In this document: in pieces, positions 1-6,257 of the stretch | Layout: every line of letters begins with the position of its first letter | Numbering within the stretch: the stretch's first letter is position 1 | NCBI GenBank assembly: GCA_003219355.1 | Contig: QHOQ01000100.1 | Coordinates: 1 to 11,086 of the forward strand | Source: Verrucomicrobiota bacterium | GTDB taxonomy: Bacteria > Verrucomicrobiota > Verrucomicrobiia > Chthoniobacterales > UBA10450 | Direction: 5' to 3' | Length of the DNA: 11,086 bases | Made by a program: the position numbers and the translations under genes | Notes under the pieces: model-generated | What the model was told of the DNA's origin: nothing | What the model saw: only the letters and a program-made list of their open reading frames with translations | Databases searched by the model: none

Positions 1-93
1 TCGCACAAAAAAACTGCGCGAAAGAAGAAGAGCTCATCCAAACCGGCGGGATCGGAGACAAGCGCCGCCTCACAAAATCCGGAGGGTAATTGA
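1..93 (+). CDS. 3' end of an unidentified upstream gene (partial)
   Basis: Frame 1 is open from the window edge to a TGA at 91-93. The 30 visible codons give a Lys/Ser/Ala-rich tail (begins SHKKTARKKKSSSKP), like a disordered C-terminal extension. Its stop overlaps the TTG start of the next gene as TTGA, a common arrangement in tightly packed operons. Frame 3 is also open and ends in TAA at 87-89 immediately before that TTG, so the true frame is not certain. Too little is visible to name the product. Confidence 0.35.
   Translation, partial: SHKKTARKKKSSSKPAGSETSAASQNPEGN
81..86 (+). promoter_or_regulatory. Shine-Dalgarno site for nnrE-nnrD
   Basis: GGAGGG lies three bases before the TTG at 90 and is the strongest ribosome-binding match on the plus strand near a start in this window. 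It decides the start: the first in-frame ATG, at 120, has no purine-rich stretch before it. Confidence 0.7.
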
Positions 94-1688
94 ACTCGCC
101 GATTTTGAGTTCGGCGCAAATGCGAGCCGCAGAAGAAGCTGCTTTCGCTGGAGGAGTAGAAGTCGAGGCGCTAATGGACAAAGCGGGCGGCGGTGTCGCG
201 CAATCAGTTTGTAAATTTTTTCCCAATCCCGGGAAGTGCATTGTATTTGCCGGGAAGGGTCATAACGCGGGTGATGCATTGGTTGCCGCGGAATGCTTGC
301 GACAGCGCGGATGGAAGATCGAAGTCCGGGTCGCATCCAAGGAAAGCGATTGCAGTGAACTGATGCGCAAAAAACTGGAAAGCCTGCGTCGCAGGCCACC
401 CGAGATTTTGGGCGCGAAGCCATCCCGCGCCGGAGGGAACGACTTCGGCGTCACTCTTGTCGAGCTTTGGGCCGAGGCGACCAATCAGTTGTTGGCTGCG
501 CAGGAGGCCATTGCGTCCGAAGGTTATCTGGGGAGTCGTTCCCCGGTTGTTATTCTCGATGGCTTGCTTGGATTGGGCGCGAAGCCACCGCTGCGTGATC
601 CAATCCGCGCGGCCTGCCGTTACATCAACCAGCTGCGCGAGAAAGAGGGCGCTTACGTTTTTGCTGTCGATCTTCCGACTGGTCTCGACGGCGATTCGGG
701 CAAAGCCGATCGCGATTGCATCATCGCGGATTTCACTGTCACGATTGGATTCGCAAAGCCAGGTTTGGTGGCCGACGGCGCGCTGAACCTTGTGGGCCGG
801 CTGGAAGTTGTACAGCTGGATGAGCTGCGGCCGCCAGAAAAAAAAGAAAATGAAATTGTCGCGTGCGCGCCAGCTGTTCGTCATCTGCTGCGACGGCGGA
901 AATTCGGCGCTTACAAAAACCAATTTGGCCGCATCGGCGTAGTGGCGGGATCAAAGGGATTTACGGGCGCCGCGCTGATGACCACGCAAGGAGCGTTACG
1001 GGCAGGCGCTGGCTTGGTGGAAGTCTTTGTTCCGGAAGAAGTCTACGAGATCGTTGCTGCCGCCGCTCCGATGGAAGCGATGGTGAAGCTGGTCAAATCT
1101 TATCGCGACTTGCTCAAGGAAAAAACCGAGGTCTGGGCGCTCGGTCCCGGTCTCGGCAAATCTCGTGCCGCGGAAATTCTCGAGCTGATCGAAAAGGCAA
1201 AGCAACCGATGGTGGTTGACGCCGATGGGCTCAACATCTTGGCGGACAAAATTTCAGCGCTCAAACGCTGCAAAGGCGAGCGTTTGCTCACTCCGCATCC
1301 GGGCGAGATGAAACGGCTTTTTCTCGATAAAAAAGAGACCCGCGCAAAAACGGCGACGAGATTCTGCAATCGCTTTCCCGTTACGCTCTTGTTGAAAGGC
1401 AGTCGGACGATCGTGGCGGAGCATGACCTTCCATTGAGTTACAACACGACGGGCAATCCGGGAATGGCGAGCGGCGGGATGGGCGACGTTCTTACTGGTG
1501 TGTGCGCCGGACTAGTTGGACAGGGTTTATCGCTCTACGATGCGGCCCGGGTTGGCGCATGGATTTGCGGGCGTGCGGCGGAGATTTCGATCTTTCGCGG
1601 CGGCCAAAGCGAAGAGTCGCTCCTTTCGCGCGATGTGCTCAACCATCTTGGTGAAGCATTTAACGAACTTCACAATTCGCCGGTCTAA
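90..1688 (+). CDS. nnr: Bifunctional NAD(P)H-hydrate epimerase / ADP-dependent NAD(P)H-hydrate dehydratase
   Basis: This 532-residue cytosolic metabolite-repair enzyme belongs to the fused YjeF family. The N-terminal half (about 1-245) epimerises R- and S-NAD(P)HX. The C-terminal half (about 260-525) is a ribokinase-like fold that dehydrates S-NAD(P)HX back to NAD(P)H using ADP. Visible motifs in the epimerase half are GKGHNAGDA (55-63), DGLLGLG (157-163) and VDLPTGLDGDSG (193-204, D194 being the expected catalytic Asp). In the dehydratase half they are GRIGVVAGSKGFTGAA (280-295), LGPGLGKS (351-358), VVDADGLN (375-382), TPHPGE (401-406), LLKGS (434-438) and GMASGGMGDVLTG (458-470), which holds the catalytic Asp466. 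Length fits the two-domain fusion. The TTG start is chosen for its GGAGGG site and its four-base overlap with the upstream frame. The epimerase loop reads HNAGDA where NNGGDG is usual. A protease gene follows after 9 bases, probably co-transcribed. Confidence 0.95.
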   Translation: MNSPILSSAQMRAAEEAAFAGGVEVEALMDKAGGGVAQSVCKFFPNPGKCIVFAGKGHNAGDALVAAECLRQRGWKIEVRVASKESDCSELMRKKLESLRRRPPEILGAKPSRAGGNDFGVTLVELWAEATNQLLAAQEAIASEGYLGSRSPVVILDGLLGLGAKPPLRDPIRAACRYINQLREKEGAYVFAVDLPTGLDGDSGKADRDCIIADFTVTIGFAKPGLVADGALNLVGRLEVVQLDELRPPEKKENEIVACAPAVRHLLRRRKFGAYKNQFGRIGVVAGSKGFTGAALMTTQGALRAGAGLVEVFVPEEVYEIVAAAAPMEAMVKLVKSYRDLLKEKTEVWALGPGLGKSRAAEILELIEKAKQPMVVDADGLNILADKISALKRCKGERLLTPHPGEMKRLFLDKKETRAKTATRFCNRFPVTLLLKGSRTIVAEHDLPLSYNTTGNPGMASGGMGDVLTGVCAGLVGQGLSLYDAARVGAWICGRAAEISIFRGGQSEESLLSRDVLNHLGEAFNELHNSPV

Positions 1689-1697
1689 TTTTCGACA

Positions 1698-2567
1698 GTG
1701 AATATTCAGACCCAAAGAACACAACTCGAAGCGCCGAAAACCGAGACAGCTTGGAGCCGGGTGAAAAAAGCGCTTGGTCCGGTAGCTGTGGTTGGTGTCA
1801 TCATCGCAAAGCTCTTCGCGAAACTGAAATTTGTTCTGCTCCCGCTCCTGAAGTTTCTGCCGATCCTGTTAAAGTCCGGCGGCACTATGCTGCTGATGGT
1901 TTGGGTCTACACCCAATTCTGGGGCTGGCGATTTGCCGTGGGATTCGTCCTCCTCTTGTTCGTTCACGAATCCGGCCATTTGCTGGTCGCGAAAAAATTC
2001 GGGCTCAAAGTTGGCGCGCCAGTTTTCATTCCGTTTATGGGCGCGTTTATCGCGCTGAAAGAAGCGCCGCGCAACGCCTGGATGGAAGCATGCGTGGGAA
2101 TCGGCGGGCCGATGGTCGGCACGTTCGGCGCGCTGGTATGCAATTCGTTAGGCGAAGTCTTTGACGCGCCGCTTTTTATCGCGCTCGCCTGGTTTGGTTA
2201 TTTTCTGAATCTATTCAACCTGACTCCGGTCGGGATGCTCGACGGTGGCCGCATCGTGAGTGCGTTGTCGCGCTGGCTTTGGTTGCCGGGTTTTGCATTG
2301 TTGCTCTGGTTCGGATGGAAGTTTCCGAATTTTATTGTCTGGCTTATCGTGCTTCTGTCCCTGCCGCGCATCTATTCGCTATTCCGCAAACGGACTGAGG
2401 AAGAACATCGCTATTTCGAAGTGACCCCATCGCAGCGTTGGACGATGTCGATCTTATATTTTGGTCTCATTGCCGTTCTCATTTTCGGAATGCATGTCGC
2501 GCAAGTAGATTTGCATAAACACGGTGTGCGCTCCCATGGCCATGGGCAGGACGTGATCGTGCAATAA
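1698..2567 (+). CDS. M50-family (site-2 protease-like) membrane zinc metalloprotease
   Basis: The 289-residue protein has most of its length in hydrophobic segments (roughly 26-40, 45-59, 62-78, 80-98, 133-152, 157-177, 193-207, 212-229 and 248-267). The zinc motif HESGH is at 90-94 (H90, E91, H94) inside a membrane helix. The second M50 motif, NLTPVGMLDGGR (174-185), supplies the third ligand, D182. Both halves of the active site are intact, so an active intramembrane protease is expected. No PDZ domain is present, unlike RseP or SpoIVFB-CBS types, and its substrate cannot be told from the sequence. The tail after the last helix is histidine-rich (H273, H275, H280, H282). The start is a GTG with no clear Shine-Dalgarno, 9 bases after the nnr stop, so translation may depend on the upstream gene. 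The TAA abuts the stop codon of the convergent gene at 2568. Confidence 0.88.
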   Translation: MNIQTQRTQLEAPKTETAWSRVKKALGPVAVVGVIIAKLFAKLKFVLLPLLKFLPILLKSGGTMLLMVWVYTQFWGWRFAVGFVLLLFVHESGHLLVAKKFGLKVGAPVFIPFMGAFIALKEAPRNAWMEACVGIGGPMVGTFGALVCNSLGEVFDAPLFIALAWFGYFLNLFNLTPVGMLDGGRIVSALSRWLWLPGFALLLWFGWKFPNFIVWLIVLLSLPRIYSLFRKRTEEEHRYFEVTPSQRWTMSILYFGLIAVLIFGMHVAQVDLHKHGVRSHGHGQDVIVQ

Positions 2568-4232
2568 TCAAGGCGCTGTCGCCGCAAAGACTTTCTCCGG
2601 CTCGAGGCCGATTCTTTTCAGGATAGATAGGAAACGGCTATCCGAACGAAGCGGCGCAAATTCGGGAGCGATGCCAACGCCGTGCAACGATGAGGACCGC
2701 TGCTCGCACGCGCGTTCCAGTTCGCGAATTGCGTCATCATGCGCGCCAAGCGCTACATGCACGTGTGCAATGGCATCACCCGGCCGATAGCCCCAGCCTG
2801 CGATGGCTGCCTCCAGCGTTTGCAGCGCTTCCTTGCGCCGGTTCATGCGAGCGTAAGTGATCGCCAGACCAAACCCTGGCCTCCCAGTGAAATCCCGTGA
2901 CCTTTCATATAGTGCAATTGCATCATCAAAGCGTCCCATTTCGCGATAGAGCGCTGCCAGCGCTGGCTCGCCGTAGTGTGCAAATGTCGGATCAAGCTGG
3001 AGTGCCCGCTCTCCGGCCACGATCGCTTCATCGTAAAGACCGAAATAACGGTAAAGCTCGCAGGCGAAGTTGCTCACCCAAAGCGAGGCCGGATCGATCT
3101 TCGATGTGCGCTGCAAATAAGCTAGTGCTTTATCGCGCTCGCCGCGCGCGGCGTAGAGCGCGGCGATGAAGTAGTTGGATGGCGTCGAATTCGGATCAAT
3201 TGCTACCGCGCGATTAAATTCCGCTTCTGCACCATCAAGATCCCACTCGAGTATGCGCTTGGTCTCCGCGAGATATACGTGCGCCTCGGCTTCCTCGTCG
3301 TTGAGTTGCAAAGCACGAACAGCGGCATCTCGGACTTTCGGATACGCTGCGAGCGGCGGCACGTACGCGTCTGCCAACCATAACCACGCCTTCGCTATCC
3401 CAGTCCACGCCCGACTAAACCTGGGATCTTTCTCCAGTGCGCGCTGAAAAAATTCGAGGCTTTTACGCAATGCGTCCTCTGTGCTCTTGTCCGAATAAAA
3501 GAGACCGTGCAAATAGGCGTCGTAAGCTTCGGTGCTGCGTGATGCAGGTGGCGGCGAAATGTCGAGGTTCAGCTTTAGTGCATCGACAATGGAACGCGTA
3601 ATCTCATCTTGCAGCGCAAAAATCCCATGCATTTCGCGCTCGTACGTTTCCGACCACAGCGTGAATCCGTCGCATGCGTCGATCAGTTCCGCTGTGACAC
3701 GCACCCGATTGCCATCGCGCCGAACAGTTCCTTCCAGCACGTGCCCGACATTTAACTTGGATGCGATTTCGCTGAGCTCGGCCTCTTTGTCCTTAAACCA
3801 GAATGAGGACCGCCGTGCCGCTACGCGCAGTCCATCAACCTTCGCCAGCGCTCCCAGAAGCTCCTCTGCAATGCCGTCACTGAAGTAATCGTGATCCTTT
3901 GCCGCGCTTAAATCGTTGAACGGTAAAATTGCGATCGATTTTTCAGTCGAGCTCGCCGGCAGTGCAATGTCGATCTTGGCCTCGGGTTCGAGGTCTCGTG
4001 TTCGAACAATTCCATATCGCGTGAGATCGAAAAACCAGGAGAGAAGAAGCGCGGCGGGAAAACCGAGCACGATGAGGAGCACTACGAGGCGCACGATCCA
4101 GTTCGGAATATCGAACACCGGAAAAACCTGTGCGATACCCTGCGCAAGTGCCCAGCCGGCGACGACATATGCAATCGCGACGCTGTAAACTCTCCGTCGC
4201 TTTAGCTCGGCGAGAAATTTACGCGGGTTCAC
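2568..4232 (-). CDS. P3: membrane-anchored TolB-like / TPR protein with two TM segments
   Basis: This 554-residue member of the paralog family opens with the family signature MNPRKFLAELKRRRVY, followed by two membrane helices (about 15-37 and 45-68). The TolB-like domain (about 97-223) begins KSIAILPFNDLS and contains VLEGTVRRDGNRVRVTAELI. TPR-type helical repeats run from about 235 to 510. The family-typical tail FAPLRSDSRFLSILKRIGL (525-543) closes it. With a cytosolic basic N-terminus and two helices, the TolB/TPR part should lie in the cytoplasm, unlike P1 and P2. The start is GTG at 4232. A perfect AGGAGG lies at 4251-4256, but 18 bases upstream, which is unusually far. No in-frame alternative start exists closer to it. 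Function is unknown; TPR arrays usually bind proteins. The protein is homologous to P2 along its full TolB and TPR length. Confidence 0.85.
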   Translation of the reverse strand: MNPRKFLAELKRRRVYSVAIAYVVAGWALAQGIAQVFPVFDIPNWIVRLVVLLIVLGFPAALLLSWFFDLTRYGIVRTRDLEPEAKIDIALPASSTEKSIAILPFNDLSAAKDHDYFSDGIAEELLGALAKVDGLRVAARRSSFWFKDKEAELSEIASKLNVGHVLEGTVRRDGNRVRVTAELIDACDGFTLWSETYEREMHGIFALQDEITRSIVDALKLNLDISPPPASRSTEAYDAYLHGLFYSDKSTEDALRKSLEFFQRALEKDPRFSRAWTGIAKAWLWLADAYVPPLAAYPKVRDAAVRALQLNDEEAEAHVYLAETKRILEWDLDGAEAEFNRAVAIDPNSTPSNYFIAALYAARGERDKALAYLQRTSKIDPASLWVSNFACELYRYFGLYDEAIVAGERALQLDPTFAHYGEPALAALYREMGRFDDAIALYERSRDFTGRPGFGLAITYARMNRRKEALQTLEAAIAGWGYRPGDAIAHVHVALGAHDDAIRELERACEQRSSSLHGVGIAPEFAPLRSDSRFLSILKRIGLEPEKVFAATAP

Positions 4233-4496
4233 GATGAAGACAGAACACTTCCTCCTAAACTATGGCAATGTCTGAAACTTTCTGCCACAGACCGAAGCTT
4301 CGCTCGGTGGGACATACCTATATGCTGACACCTATAACCAGCCGAAATTAGCGTGCCGATCGGCGCTCTCCGGCGCTTCTTTTACCGTCGTCTCGAAGGC
4401 GGCTGCGCCAGTCGAAAACATTTCCGGGCGTTCGTCCTGTCGCCTTGAGCGAGAAAAATACTCCCTTCGAGAAAAGTCTTCGGCGTTGCGCCCGGT
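4233..4496. other. 264-base gap between P2 and P3
   Basis: This is the only sizeable gap in the cluster and probably holds the P3 promoter; no convincing -35/-10 pair was found. Contents seen: an AGGAGG on the minus strand (4251-4256), an inverted repeat TGGCA-N15-TGCCA (4263-4267 / 4283-4287), a 10-base palindrome CGAAGCTTCG (4293-4302), another palindrome GCCGATCGGC (4355-4364), and a TPR-like reading frame running in from P2 (to 4382). No hairpin followed by a T-run on the minus strand was seen, so no rho-independent terminator is called for P2. Confidence 0.6.
4251..4256 (-). promoter_or_regulatory. AGGAGG ribosome-binding-like site upstream of P3
   Basis: On the minus strand AGGAGG is a perfect Shine-Dalgarno core, but 18 bases from the P3 GTG (4232) and only two bases from an out-of-frame GTG at 4248. 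That GTG opens a nine-codon frame ending in TAA at 4219-4221, beyond the P3 start. Either the spacing for P3 is exceptional, or the site serves a tiny leader frame overlapping the P3 start. Confidence 0.4.
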
Positions 4497-4519
4497 TCAT
4501 TGTTTTCTTTGGCGACCAA
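4382..4519 (-). pseudogene. Possible relic of a TPR-containing gene, overlapping the 3' end of P2
   Basis: Just past the P2 stop, a different minus frame reads FLEGSIFLAQGDRTNARKCF followed by RLA (4406-4474), then PPSRRR and a TAA at 4382. Taken as TPR positions, G8, F11, G15, A20, F24 and A27 all fall on the TPR consensus. The frame overlaps the last codons of P2, whose own C-terminus has the normal family ending, so this is not simply a frameshifted tail of P2. It has no start or ribosome site of its own. It may be the decayed end of another TPR gene replaced when P2 arose, or a chance match. Confidence 0.25.
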
Positions 4520-6257
4520 GCACTTTTGCAGGATCAATTCCCATCCTTCGCAATAGCTCCGGAAACCTCGCGTCGGAATGGAGAGGCCGGAGCTCGCGGC
4601 GCGTGGAGATAATGTTCGCCGAGTGTTCGTCGACAGCACGATTCAGCCAGCGAAATGCTTCATCGTGGTCATCTAGCGCGACGAAGACCGTCGCGATCTG
4701 CTCACCGGCGACGTAACTGCCGTTTGCTTTGTCAATTAGCTGCTGCAACACGCTACGCGCCTCACTCACCCGACCGAGTCGGGCATAGGTGATTGCCAAA
4801 CCTGCAGTCGGCTCATGTGTCATTTCGCGCGCCTTTAAGTAGATGGCGAGCGCATCGTCGAGCTTCCCCTGCTCTCGGTAAACACGAGCTAGCGTGGGCT
4901 CCACGTAGATGTAGTTTGGATCGATGGTCAGTGTTCGTTTTGCGGCCGACAGTGCGTCGTCTAACCGGTCCAAATTAACACATAGGTCTGCTTGCAAGTC
5001 ACTGACGATGGCTGAAAGCGGATCAAGACGTTCCGCCTCGTGCATTTCCCTCGGTACTTCTTCCAAATCGCCGCTGTCCGAATGCACGTATGCGGAAAAC
5101 AAATGAGCACTGGACGAGTTCGCGTCGATCTCCAGTGCGCGCTTCAGCTCCCGTTCAGCTCCGTTTAGATCCCAGTGGAGGACACGTTTGGCCTCACTGA
5201 GATAGCAGTGGGCTTCGGCATCGCGCTCGTTCAGCTCCAGTGCCTTCGTGGCTGCGGACTCTACAGCCGGATACGCATCGAGCGGTTTGAGATAGGCGTC
5301 CGCCAGCCAGTACCACGCCTTGGCTATCCCTGTCCACGCTCGGGCAAGCGTAGGATCCTTATCCAAGGCACGTTGAAATAAGTTGAGCGCTTTCCGCAAT
5401 TGTTCTTCATCACTCTTGTTCGAGAAATAAAGGCCTTGTAAGTAGAGATCATAGGCTTCGGTATTTTGCTCCGCGTGTCCGGGCGGCGCGACTGCGAGCT
5501 TGATCTTCAGCGCATCCACAATCGAGCGGGTAATCTCATCTTGAACAGCGAACACTCCCTGCAATTCGCGCTCGAATGTCTCCGACCAAATGTGAAAACC
5601 ATTACGCGCGTTGATCAACTGCGCCGTGATGCGAATCCGGTTGCCTTCCCGGCGCAGACTGCCTTCCAGAACATTTTCCACATTTAATTTCTGCGCGATC
5701 TGGGCCACATCCGCATTTTTTCCCTTGAATGAAAATGACGAAGTACGCGCGACCACTCGCAATCCATCCACCTTCGCGAGCGCATCAAGAATTTCCTCGC
5801 TAATGCCGTCACAAAAATACTCCTGATCTTTTGCCTGGCTAAGATCGACAAAGGGCAAGACCCCAATCGATTTCCCCGGCAACTCGTTTGCTTCACGCTG
5901 TTTCGGGCTTGTGTAGCGCCCGAGAAAAAAAATCCCAACCGAGATTGCGCCGGCTATGATCACGATATAAATCCATGCACGTTTCGGAGATCGGCCGAGG
6001 GGATACTTGGCGTCCGCGATTTCGGTGCGCTTCAAGCCTTCCGGCGTGAGCTCAAACGCCCAGGCAATCACCACCGCGATCGGGAACCCGGCAATGATTA
6101 CAAGAACAACCAGGCGTACGACCCAGTTCGGAATTTCGAAAAAGGGAAAGACTTGCGTCGCGACCTCAGTCAGCAGCCAGGCCACAGCGCCGTAGGCGAT
6201 CGCCACCTTGTAAACATTGCGCCGTTTGACCTCGGCGAAGAATTTCGTCGGGTTCAT
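4497..6257 (-). CDS. P2: membrane-anchored TolB-like / TPR protein with three TM segments (mosaic)
   Basis: This 586-residue protein has family signature MNPTKFFAEVKRRNVYKVAI, membrane helices at about 15-38, 45-69 and 94-113, a TolB-like domain at about 129-254 (starts KSIGVLPFVDLS, contains NVLEGSLRREGNRIRI), TPR repeats from about 265 to 540, and the tail ELRPLHSDARFPELLRRMGI. Three helices after a basic cytosolic N-terminus predict that the TolB/TPR part faces the periplasm. ATG at 6257 overlaps the P1 TGA as ATGA and has no ribosome site, so its translation is probably coupled to P1. The anchor resembles P1 (67 of 83 residues in a hand alignment, plus 23 of 24 in helix 3). The TolB domain resembles P3 (about 86 of 126, versus about 56 of 126 with P1). 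No enzymatic motif is seen; function is unknown. Confidence 0.87.
   Translation of the reverse strand: MNPTKFFAEVKRRNVYKVAIAYGAVAWLLTEVATQVFPFFEIPNWVVRLVVLVIIAGFPIAVVIAWAFELTPEGLKRTEIADAKYPLGRSPKRAWIYIVIIAGAISVGIFFLGRYTSPKQREANELPGKSIGVLPFVDLSQAKDQEYFCDGISEEILDALAKVDGLRVVARTSSFSFKGKNADVAQIAQKLNVENVLEGSLRREGNRIRITAQLINARNGFHIWSETFERELQGVFAVQDEITRSIVDALKIKLAVAPPGHAEQNTEAYDLYLQGLYFSNKSDEEQLRKALNLFQRALDKDPTLARAWTGIAKAWYWLADAYLKPLDAYPAVESAATKALELNERDAEAHCYLSEAKRVLHWDLNGAERELKRALEIDANSSSAHLFSAYVHSDSGDLEEVPREMHEAERLDPLSAIVSDLQADLCVNLDRLDDALSAAKRTLTIDPNYIYVEPTLARVYREQGKLDDALAIYLKAREMTHEPTAGLAITYARLGRVSEARSVLQQLIDKANGSYVAGEQIATVFVALDDHDEAFRWLNRAVDEHSANIISTRRELRPLHSDARFPELLRRMGIDPAKVLGRQRKQ

Noticed and set aside
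120..122. ATG as alternative start of nnr
   Set aside because: The TTG at 90 has a GGAGGG site and an overlap with the upstream stop; the ATG has neither.
204..923. 239-codon minus-strand open frame within nnr
   Set aside because: It is a shadow of the well-supported nnr reading frame; no recognisable domain.
4261..4310. TGGCA-N15-TGCCA and CGAAGCTTCG as a sigma-54 promoter or defined operator for P3
   Set aside because: The GG/GC spacing of a sigma-54 site is not met and no known operator is matched; recorded only as contents of the gap.
4355..4380. GCCGATCGGC palindrome and GC-rich GGCGCT repeat as a terminator after P2
   Set aside because: There is no loop in the palindrome and no T-run follows on the minus strand; the T-rich bases lie on the wrong side.
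4348..4500. 50-codon minus-strand frame starting with an ATGA overlap at the P2 stop
   Set aside because: The product is very Arg-rich with no recognisable motif and no ribosome site, and overlaps the TPR-like frame. Probably a chance ATG, although the ATGA overlap mimics P1/P2.
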